A stretch of 64,000 bases of DNA from Bagarius yarrelli (Eukaryota > Chordata > Actinopteri > Siluriformes > Sisoridae), in the NCBI GenBank assembly GCA_005784505.1, contig VCAZ01000012.1:1-64000 (forward strand), written 5' to 3'. Of the stretch, positions 55,720-64,000 are shown in pieces. Under the pieces are notes generated by a model. That model saw only the letters and a program-made list of their open reading frames with translations, had not been told where the DNA came from and made no database searches. Position 1 is the first letter of the stretch. Each line of letters opens with the position of its first letter. The translations under genes were made by a program, and so were the position numbers.

Positions 55720-55942
55720 CTGGAGAACACACACACACACACACACACACACATGTTAGGAGTTTGATTATTTCAGTTCATTTTAAAAGACAATAAAACC
55801 TTTTAAGTGTTAATAATTCTGTGCAGATTTTGTTAAAAGGTTATAAATAATCCTGAAGGTCCTTTTATTCATTATAACAAATAAATATATAAACACACAC
55901 ATAAAAAACACTTAATGAACAGGTAAACTCAGACATGCCTGA

Positions 55943-55945
<3 letters not shown>

Positions 55946-55980
<35 letters not shown>
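55946..55980. repeat. GACA microsatellite
   Basis: Nine tandem ACAG units in a HERC2 intron. Confidence 0.96.
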
Positions 55981-56029
55981 GAGCAGTTTGTTTTTTTTCT
56001 CACTGATAAATAGATGATCAGTGTATAAT

Positions 56030-56160
56030 TTTAATGTTGGTTTATTCAAACAGCAAGAAACAGAATAACAACACAAACATCCAGAAAAACACATTTCAGA
56101 ATAGATATAAATTAATTTATATTTTAATGAGTGAAATAAATATTTGAGCCTCCCGCAAAA
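56030..56160. mobile_element. Tc1-like remnant bordering the 15-bp array
   Basis: The words ATCCAGAAAAACACATTTCA and TTTTAATGAGTGAAATAAAT then ATTTGAGCCTCCCGCAAAAC match the sub-terminal part of the Tc1-like element at 63.6 kb. The homology stops where the 15-bp array starts. Confidence 0.65.
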
Positions 56161-57040
56161 CAGCGAGTCCCCCTTCAAGAGAGTCCCCTTCTTCAAGAGA
56201 GTCCCCTTCAAGAGAGTCCCCTTAAGAAGAGAGTCCCCTTTAAGAGAGTCCCCCTTCAAGAGAGTCCCCTTCAAGAGAGTCCCCTTTAAGAGAGTCCCCT
56301 TTAAGAGAGTCCCCTTTCAAGAAGGCCCCCTTAAGAGTCCCCCTTCAAGAGAGTCCCCCTTCAAGAGAGTCCCCTTTAAGAGAGTCCCCTTTAAGAGAGT
56401 TCCCTTTAAGAGAGTCCCCTTTAAGAGAGTTCCCGTTAAAAGAGTTCCCTTTAAGAGAGTCCCCTTTAAGAGAGTTCCCTTTAGAGAGTCCCCTTTAAGA
56501 GAGTCCCCTTTAAAAAGAGTCCCCTTTAAGAGAGCCCCCTTTAAGAGAGTTCCTTAAGAGAGTCCCTTAAGAGAGTCCCCTTTAAGAGAGTTCCCTTTAG
56601 AAGAGAGTCCCTTTAAGAGAGTCCCCTTTAAGAGAGTCCCCTTTCCCTTTAAGAGAGTTCCTTTAAGAGAGTTCCCTTTAAGAGAGTTCCTTAAGAGAGT
56701 CCCCTTAAGAGAGTCCCCTTTAAGAGAGTCCCCTTTAAGAGAGTCCCCTTTCAAGAGAGTCCCCTTTAAGAGAGTTCCCCTTCAAGAGAGTCCCCCTTCA
56801 AGAGAGTCCCCTTCAAGAGAGTCCCCCTTCAAGAGAGTCCCCTTTAAGAGAGTCCCCCTTCAAGAGAGTCCCCTTTAAGAGAGTTCCCTTTAAGAGAGTC
56901 CCCCTTCAAGAGAGTCCCCCGTTAAGAGAGTCCCCCCCGTTAAGAGAGTCCCCCGTTAAGAGAGTCCCCTTTTAAGAGAGTCCCCCTTTAAGAGAGTCCC
57001 CTTTTAAGAGAGTCCCCCCCCTTTAAGAGAGTCCCCCTAA
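56157..57040. repeat. 15-bp tandem array (CCCCTTTAAGAGAGT)
   Basis: About 59 units of CCCCTTTAAGAGAGT, with CCCCCTTCAAGAGAGT and TTCCCTTTAAGAGAGT variants clustered. It lies in a HERC2 intron. Fifteen being divisible by three explains the open frames on both strands (VPFKR, KGDSL). Confidence 0.95.
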
Positions 57041-57150
57041 TCTCAGGCTGCTATCTGTATTAAAGACACTCGTAAGACAGCTTTAATACTCCATTCAGAT
57101 AAAGCATTTATAAATCAGACTGAAATTCTTTATACTCACTTCTGTCCGAG

Positions 57151-57357
57151 TGTGTGTGTGTGTGTGTGTGTGTGTTTGGGGTGGGGGGGGGGTGTACTTG
57201 TGCTAAAGACACGTTCTGGTTAAACCTTCTGACAGCTTAAAGCATGCGGCGGTGAACAAGAGCAGCTTTGTGTTTAAAAGTTATCATGCAGTCAAAACCG
57301 CTTCTGTTGGCACGTTTCAGCATCTTATGATTAGAGCGTGAACTCAGGAGAGTTCTT

Positions 57358-57421
<64 letters not shown>

Positions 57422-57439
57422 TAACGTGAATTATCCAAG

Positions 57440-57472
<33 letters not shown>
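57151..57472. repeat. Simple-repeat cluster (GT, CT/CA, A run)
   Basis: A GT run (57151-57174), a CT then CA run (57357-57418) and an A run of over 30 bases (57440-57472) lie together. Confidence 0.95.
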
Positions 57473-57474
<2 letters not shown>

Positions 57475-57489
57475 CTCAAAATTGAACCT

Positions 57490-58380
57490 GTGGTCATACA
57501 TCATGTCATAAACATGTCATAAGCATGACACTGGTACGGTTAAATTTTTCATAATGCATTATAACAACTGGCTGTATTAGTTCAAGTCTGTATTAGTTCA
57601 AGTGTCCTACTTACATGCATCGCAATTTATAAAGCATGAGCATGTGGCATGACAAAATAAACGGCCTTTGATAATATGTTCATAAGCATGTTATAAGCAT
57701 TCAGGGTGTATTACTTTTATTTTAGGCACAAGCAGTTAAATGTGCAGCAGTTTATAACGCAACAATGTCCTGCATAATTTTCAGAAAAGGAAGGTTACAT
57801 AGAGGTTATAATGCATCAATAACTGCCCACACAGGTCAGGATTTACACTTAAGTAGTTAAGATATTTTATGACATTATGCCCCACACTAGTACTAGTTAC
57901 ATAACATTATTATCATCATCATCAGGTCATAAGAACACCAGATAAGATACACCGAAATACGTTATAAAGCATTATAACGCAGGTCTGGGCTTGCAGTTCA
58001 TACACTAGAAGTTTCATGCACTGCACACTTCATAAAGCAAGTATACTTATTTTATAGAATTAGATCACATATTAAGCTTTAATATGCATTATAATGCTTA
58101 AAAGTCATTCATAAGTTTTACTGACATGTATAACAATGTACATCTTATGACAGTTTCCTGATATCAGAGTGCATAAAGTGTTATATAAGCTGTTTATAAA
58201 AGCATTATATTCCTACAGGTTATAATGCATTACAACATCAATATGAGCATTATGACAGTGTGTGCACGGCACTTTATGAAGTATAATGTAACGCTTTAAG
58301 TCAGTTTTTAGATTGTATCTATGTAATGTATAACAGTTAGTACGAGTCATAAACAGTTCATAAAGGAGTCATTCACATTT
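57490..58380. repeat. Block of palindromic TTATAATGCATTATAA-type phrases
   Basis: Recurring words CATTATAATGC, GTTATAAAGCATTATAAC, TATAATGCATTACAAC and CATAAGCATGTTATAAGCAT, many self-complementary, without a fixed period. It looks like an eroded repeat block in a HERC2 intron. Confidence 0.55.
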
Positions 58381-58409
58381 CATTCTATAAGGTTTACTAT
58401 CTTAAGCGT

Positions 58410-58910
58410 TGCTGGTTGTCTGTTTATTTCCATTTTTGGTCTGAATGTTTCATTCTTTTTTTAATCTTCCTTACTTTAATCCTTTATCCGTCCTTTGATA
58501 TTTCTTTCATATTATTTCCTTTCTTTGTTCTTTTTATTCTTCCTTTCTTTGCTTCAATCTTTTTGATCTTTTCCCCTCCCCTTTTTGATCTTTCTCTCCT
58601 CCTTTTTTAATTATTTCTTTCTTCCTTTGAGATTATTTTTCTTAAATTATCTTTCTTGATTCCTTAATTTCTTTTTCTATAATCTATCTATCTTTTTTCC
58701 TTTTTCTAATCTTTCTTTTTTCATTTTATTCATTTTTCTTTACGTGATCTTTTTACACTCATTTTCAATTACCTTCCTTCCTTCCTTCCTTCCTTCCTTC
58801 CTTCCTTCCTTCCTTCCTTCCATCCATTCCTTCCTTGATCTTTCTTTCTTTCTTTCTTTAATATTTCTTCCTTTGATCTTTCTTTATCTTTGGTCTTTTG
58901 TTCTGTCTAA
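58410..58910. repeat. Pyrimidine-rich tract with TTCC repeat
   Basis: About 500 bases dominated by T and C with a perfect TTCC run (58771-58819). In HERC2 sense it is polypurine. Confidence 0.9.
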
Positions 58911-59022
58911 CATTGTGTGCATAGTGCTGAGTACCTCTTTTGGAGTTCAGGTTTTATAATGTATGCAATACATGTTATGACTACCAGCAAGAGTCATAAG
59001 CAGTTCATAAGGGAGTCATTAC

Positions 59023-59135
59023 CTCACTGAGATCAGCGATGGTGAGGTTCATACCGGCAAGCTGCTTCCACACAGGTTCGGCGAGGTACAGACTGAGGGG
59101 ACTTCCTGTACGGATCGCTATACCTAGGAGCACTC
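59023..59135 (-). CDS. herc2: HERC2 fifth-from-last exon (HECT N-lobe)
   Basis: It encodes VLLGIAIRTGSPLSLYLAEP and VWKQLAGMNLTIADLSE, helices of the HECT N-lobe. It is separated from the preceding exon by only 89 bases. The donor GAG|GTAATG is followed by a 30-base phrase repeated elsewhere in the same intron. Confidence 0.96.
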
Positions 59136-59224
59136 CTACACACACAGACACACACAGACAGAGTCAGAATAACGATTCAGAAGCTAGCAGAGCTCAGTGA
59201 TGAGTGTGTAAGCAGAGTGTGTAC

Positions 59225-59419
59225 CCAGGAAGCGGAACATGCTGATGTGAAGCGGACTCTTGGCGGCGGGGTTTAACAGGAAGCAGTCTCTGTTGGCGCC
59301 CGACTCGTCGCGACCGTTCGGAGTAACGATTAGCAGAGGAGTCAGACCGTTCTGCAGCTCCTCACACATCTCCGCTATAGACTCACTGTAACCGCCTCCA
59401 CAGTCGTCTACAGACTCCC
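59225..59419 (-). CDS. herc2: HERC2 sixth-from-last exon (HECT N-lobe)
   Basis: It encodes ESVDDCGGGYSESIAEMCEE and LQNGLTPLLIVTPNGRDESG then ANRDCFLLNPAAKSPLHISM and FRFL. The stretch is near identical to human. The acceptor is tgtgtgtag|GGG and the donor TGG|GTACAC. Confidence 0.96.
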
Positions 59420-59798
59420 CTACACACACACACACACACAGTGCTCTTAACTGTTAGCAACGGCTACAACGCAGGGATTGGAGGTCATCCCATTAATTCG
59501 TCATCTCAGTAATGATGTCATCCCTGGCGCAACACTTACGTCACTAACTTAGTTTGTTTGTTTCTTCTTAGCATTTAAACATTGTAGACAATGCTAAGTT
59601 CTTAGCTATACATGAGCTGTGTATAAACCGCTGTGATTTGTTTTATGCTAGCGTGATGCACACACAGTTTAAAGCCAGTTTACCAAAAACTGACACTGAG
59701 CAGTTTTCTGCTAAGCTCAAACGGTAGGACGCTAACAAGCGCTAACCAGAAAGTAGCATAAAAAACACACCAAAAAAAAAATTAAGATCCTTATTTAC

Positions 59799-59940
59799 CT
59801 ACGAACTTAACCTTCCAGACGCGATGAGGTAGCAGCAGACTGTCGGGACTGAAGGAGATCATTTTAGCACACATCTGCCCAAACACGGCCTTGGTACCGT
59901 CGGGTCCAGCCAGACCTCCTTTACTGCGAGAGCGCTTCAC
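59799..59940 (-). CDS. herc2: HERC2 seventh-from-last exon (start of HECT domain)
   Basis: It encodes VKRSRSKGGLAGPDGTKAVF and GQMCAKMISFSPDSLLLPHR then VWKVKFV plus one base. VFGQMCAKM and LPHRVWKVKFVGE are typical of the HERC2 HECT N-lobe. The acceptor ctctctcag runs directly into a GA/CT-rich tract (59941-60500), and the donor is TAG|GTAAAT. Confidence 0.96.
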
Positions 59941-60938
<998 letters not shown>

Positions 60939-61022
60939 CTGTATGCGGTTGAGCTCTACGACCGGCCCATGCTGTCTGTCTCTCACCATCGTCGCCTGTA
61001 CAACTTTACGAAACGCCGCCTC
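60939..61022 (-). CDS. herc2: HERC2 eighth-from-last exon
   Basis: It encodes EAAFRKVVQATMVRDRQHGP and VVELNRIQ, 28 codons at phase 0, leading into the HECT domain. The acceptor is gttttcag|GAG and the donor CAG|GTACAC. Confidence 0.96.
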
Positions 61023-63257
61023 CTGAAAACAGAGCAAAAATCATCAGAATAATATAATGTTCATTCTCTCAGTACAGCAACACCAAACATTTACAATCAA
61101 TGATATTAACGTCCGTCCAACAACTTACCACGTCCTTAACCACGTCCGATCCAAACGCCTTACCACGTCCGATCCAAACGCCTTACCACGTCCGATCCAA
61201 AACCACGTCCGATCCAAACGCCTTACCACGTCCGATCCAAACGCCTTACCGCGTCCGATCCAAACGCCTTACCGCGTCCGATCCAAACGCCTTACCACCA
61301 CGCCTTACCACTTCCGATCCAAACGCCTTACCACGTTCCTAAAAAATCCATCAAACCCCTTACGTCCGAACGCCTACCACGTCCGATCCACCACTCCTTG
61401 CAAAAACGCCTTATCCAAACGCCTTAACCACGTTCCGATCCAAACGCCTTACCACCCACCACGTCCGATCCCAAAAACGCCTTACCACGTCCGATGCAAC
61501 ACCCAAATCCGAAAACCCTTACCATCCAAACGCCTTACCACGTCCGATGCAAACGCCTTACCACGTCCGATCCAAACTTACGCCTTACCAACGTCCGATC
61601 AAAACCCTTACCACGTCCGATCCAAACGCCTTACCACGTCCGATCCAAACGCCTTACCACGTCCGATGCAAACGCCTTACCACGTCCGATGCAAAACGCC
61701 TTACGCCTTACCACGTCCGATGCAAAACGCCTTCCACGTCCTCCGATGCAAACGCCTTACCACGTCCGATGCAAAACGCCTTACCACGTCCGATGCAAAA
61801 CGCCTTACGTCCGATCCCACGTCCGATGCAAACGCCTTACCACGTCCGATGCATGCAAACGCCTTACCACGTCCGATGCCAAAACCACGCCTTACCACGT
61901 CCGATGCCAAAACGCCTTACACGTATACCTACACGTCCGATGCAAAACGCCTTACCACGTCCGATTGCAAAACGCCTTACCACGCACTTCCGATGCAAAG
62001 CCAAACGTCCCTGCAAAACCCTTACCACGTCCCGATCCAAACGCCTTACCACGTCCGATGCAAAACGCCTTACCACGTCCGATGCAAAACGCCTTACCAC
62101 TTCCGATCCAAAACGCCTTACCACGTCCGATGCAAACGCCTTACCACTTCCGATGCCAAACGCCTTACCATTCCGATGCAAAACGCCTTACCAACACGTC
62201 CGATGCAAACGCCTTACCGACACGTCCGATGCAAAACGCCTTACCACGTCCGATGCAAACGCCTTACCACGTCCGATCCAAAACGCGCTTACCACGTCCG
62301 ATCCAAACGCCTTACCACGTCCGATGCAAAACGCCTTACCACGTCCGATGCAAAACGCCTTACCACGTCCGATGCAAAACGCCTTACCACGTCCGATGCA
62401 AAACGCCTTACCACGTCCGATGCAAAACCCTTACCACGTCCGACGCCTTACCACGTTCAAAAACCACGTCCGATGCAAAACGCCTTACCACGTCCGATGC
62501 CAAACGCCTTACCACGTCCGATGCAAAACGCCTTACCACGTCCGATCAAACGCCTTAACCGAACCCGATGCAAAACGCCTTATAAACGCCTTACAACACC
62601 GATCCAAACGCCTTACCACGTCCGTTCAAAACGCCAAAACGCCTTACCACGTCCGATCCAAACGCCTTACCACGTCCGATCCAAACGCCTTACCACGTCC
62701 GATCCAAACGCCTTACCACGTCCGATGCAAACGCCCCCCGTCCGATGGCCTTACCCTTACCACGTCCGATGCAAAACGCCTTACCACGTCCGATGTCCAA
62801 AACGCCTTACCACGTCCGATCCAAACGCCTTACCACGTCCGATCCAAACGCCTTACCACGTCCGATCCAAACGCCTTACCACGTCCGATCCAAACGCCTT
62901 ACCACGTCCGATCCAAACGCCTTACCACGTCCATCCAAACGCCACCCTTCGACCCTCCGATCCAAACGCCTTACCACGTCCGATCCAAACGCCTTACCAT
63001 ATCCGATCTAAGCGCCTTACCACGTCCGATGCAAACGCCTTACCATATCCGATCTAAGCGCCTTACCACGTCCGATCCAAACGCCTTACCACGTCCGATC
63101 CAAACGCCTTACCACGTCCGATCTAAGCGCCTTACCACGTCCGATCCAAACGCCTTACCACGTCCGATCCAGACGCCTTACCACATTCACATTACTTGCT
63201 TAATAAATGCATTTTTTAAACTGAATAGTTAAGTGTGTGTGTGTTTGGTGTCCTGAC
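61023..63257 (-). other. herc2: HERC2 intron between ninth- and eighth-from-last exons
   Basis: A 2.2-kb intron that consists almost wholly of a CpG-rich 23/24-bp tandem array (61128-63183), with about 100 bases of ordinary sequence at one end and 75 at the other. Confidence 0.9.
61128..63183. repeat. 23/24-bp CpG-rich tandem array (CGCCTTACCACGTCCGATCC+AAA)
   Basis: About 85-90 units of CGCCTTACCACGTCCGATCC plus AAA. A 24-base version has GATGCAAAA instead of GATCCAAA. The 23-base form dominates the outer parts and the 24-base form the centre (about 61490-62580). Each unit has three CpGs. In HERC2 sense each unit reads CGTGGTAAGGCG, a splice-donor-like word. The 666- and 561-residue plus-strand open frames arise only from the array. 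Confidence 0.97.
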
Positions 63258-63455
63258 CTTGCCCTGTGAGATAAGGATGCCCCGGAGCGTGTCGAAGCCC
63301 ACAGACGGGCCGTGTCCGGTCTGACCAAGACGCCCCTCCAGGTTAAACATGGGGATACAGGGACAGAAAAGCTCAGAGATGTGGTGCAGGAGGAGCAGTC
63401 GGTTCCTCAGGGCAATAATGGGGATCTCCTGCAGGTGGTTATACTCCATGGGGAC
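63258..63455 (-). CDS. herc2: HERC2 ninth-from-last exon
   Basis: It encodes VPMEYNHLQEIPIIALRNRL to PSVGFDTLRGILISQGK, 66 codons at phase 0, upstream of the HECT fold proper; IIALRNRLLLLHH and GPSVGFDTLRGILISQGK are strongly conserved in HERC2. The acceptor is aacccag|GTC. The donor AAG|GTCAGG has a less usual C at +3. Confidence 0.95.
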
Positions 63456-63559
63456 CTGGGTTAACACACACACACACACACACTTATATGATTAGCAGTG
63501 TATGGATAAAAGCATTTGATTATCGATAAACGTAAGAAGCGAAACGCAGTGTAATGTTA

Positions 63560-63975
63560 CAGTGAGGAAAAATATGATTTGATCCCCTGCTGATTTTGGG
63601 AGACAGAATCAAAAAATCCAGAAAAATGGATGGAATGAAAAATTGTTTCGTATTTCAATGAATGCAATAAATATTTGACCCCTTCGCAAAACAAGACTTA
63701 GTACTTGGGGACAAAACCCTTGTTGTCAATCACAGAGTTCAGACGTTTCTTGTAGTCGTCTCTCAGGTTTACACACATCTCAGGAGGGATTCTGTCCCAC
63801 TCCTCTTTGGCTGAAATTTGTTAACCTGAACCTTCAGCTCCCTCCACAGACTTTCTATGGGATTACGGTCTGGAGACTGACTAGGTCACTCCAAGATTCT
63901 TCTCGATCCACTCCTTTGTTGCCCTGGCTGCGTGTTTGGGTCAATATCATGCTGGAATCATTTTTCCCCTCACTG
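63560..63975. mobile_element. Non-autonomous Tc1/mariner-like element (416 bp)
   Basis: The element has inverted ends CAGTGAGGAAAAA (left) and TTTTTCCCCTCACTG (right), each bounded by the TA target duplication (63558-63559 and 63976-63977). The interior matches the sub-terminal region of fish Tc1 transposons as remembered (AATAAATATTTGACCCCTTC, CAAAACCCTTGTTGTCAATC, TCAGGAGGGATTCTGTCCCA, TTTCTATGGGATTACGGTCT) but has no transposase frame. It sits in a HERC2 intron and its right end is a few bases from the exon. Confidence 0.85.
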
Positions 63976-63982
63976 TACATAC

Positions 63983-64000
63983 CTGAGCAGGAAGTTTGCC
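63983..64000 (-). CDS. herc2: HERC2 tenth-from-last exon (partial)
   Basis: The last 18 bases of an exon cut by the window edge, encoding GKLPAQ. The donor is CAG|GTATGT, and phase 0 joins the next exon VPMEYNHLQE. A Tc1/mariner-like element begins only a few bases inside the intron. Confidence 0.8.

Larger units (their letters stand above)
55720..59022 (-). other. herc2: HERC2 intron between fifth- and fourth-from-last exons
   Basis: A 3.3-kb intron. It contains a GACA tract (55946-55980), a Tc1-like remnant (about 56030-56160), the 15-bp array (56157-57040), GT, CT/CA and A-run tracts (57150-57472), a block of palindromic phrases (57490-58380) and a pyrimidine tract with TTCC repeats (58410-58910). 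Confidence 0.88.

Noticed and set aside
56144..56754. KRVPF and KGDSL repeat frames on both strands
   Set aside because: By-products of the 15-bp array in a HERC2 intron.
61057..63232. Open frames of 666, 561 and 354 residues on the plus strand
   Set aside because: They run entirely through the 23/24-bp array, are antisense to HERC2, overlap each other in different frames and have peptide repeats (TTSDPNALPRPIQTPYHVRS-like) dictated by the unit.

Overview
The window is vertebrate nuclear DNA, almost certainly from a teleost fish. The evidence is split, intron-bearing genes, a very high load of CA/GT and GA/CT microsatellites, a tRNA-derived SINE family with the teleost-type tail (CGCTCTGGATAAG...TCTGCTAAATG), Tc1/mariner remnants and a fish-type non-LTR retrotransposon fragment. 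The SINE and a second dispersed repeat resemble repeats I associate with catfish-like otophysans, but that placement is only a guess. Nothing bacterial or viral was seen.

Two genes are present, both on the minus strand, in the HERC2-upstream-of-OCA2 order known from mammals. (1) HERC2, about 52.25-64.0 kb: the last ten coding exons, encoding the C-terminal 510 residues with the whole HECT ubiquitin-ligase domain, and the 3' UTR. The 5' part of the gene lies beyond base 64000. (2) OCA2 (P protein, melanosomal anion channel/transporter of the ArsB/NhaD-like ion transporter superfamily), 3.48-44.11 kb: fifteen coding exons from the start codon through the cytoplasmic loop after the first half of the transporter domain. 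The C-terminal exons lie before base 1. All exon junctions found are GT-AG and keep the reading frame, so both genes look intact as far as they can be seen.

By region: 1-3.48 kb, OCA2 intron; 3.48-44.1 kb, OCA2 exons and introns, including a 4-kb array of a 17-bp repeat in the first coding intron and a LINE fragment nested in a degenerate minisatellite; 44.1-52.25 kb, the OCA2 5' flank, with 21-bp, 18-bp and 16-bp repeat arrays and several TCACGTG E-boxes of the kind bound by MITF/TFE factors; 52.25-53.07 kb, the HERC2 3' UTR; 53.07-64 kb, HERC2 exons separated by arrays of 15 bp, GA-rich and 23/24 bp, with a short Tc1/mariner-like element lying only five bases inside the intron from an exon edge.

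OCA2 helps set melanosome pH and so pigmentation. HERC2 is a very large E3 ligase of the DNA-damage response, and in humans a late HERC2 intron holds an OCA2 enhancer. No new protein-coding system is visible. The most unusual content is the series of unrelated, locally expanded tandem arrays, several born inside transposon remnants and two carrying splice-donor-like motifs in the sense orientation of the host gene. Most long open frames in the window are by-products of these arrays. All repeat-family and protein assignments are by recognition; no search was run.
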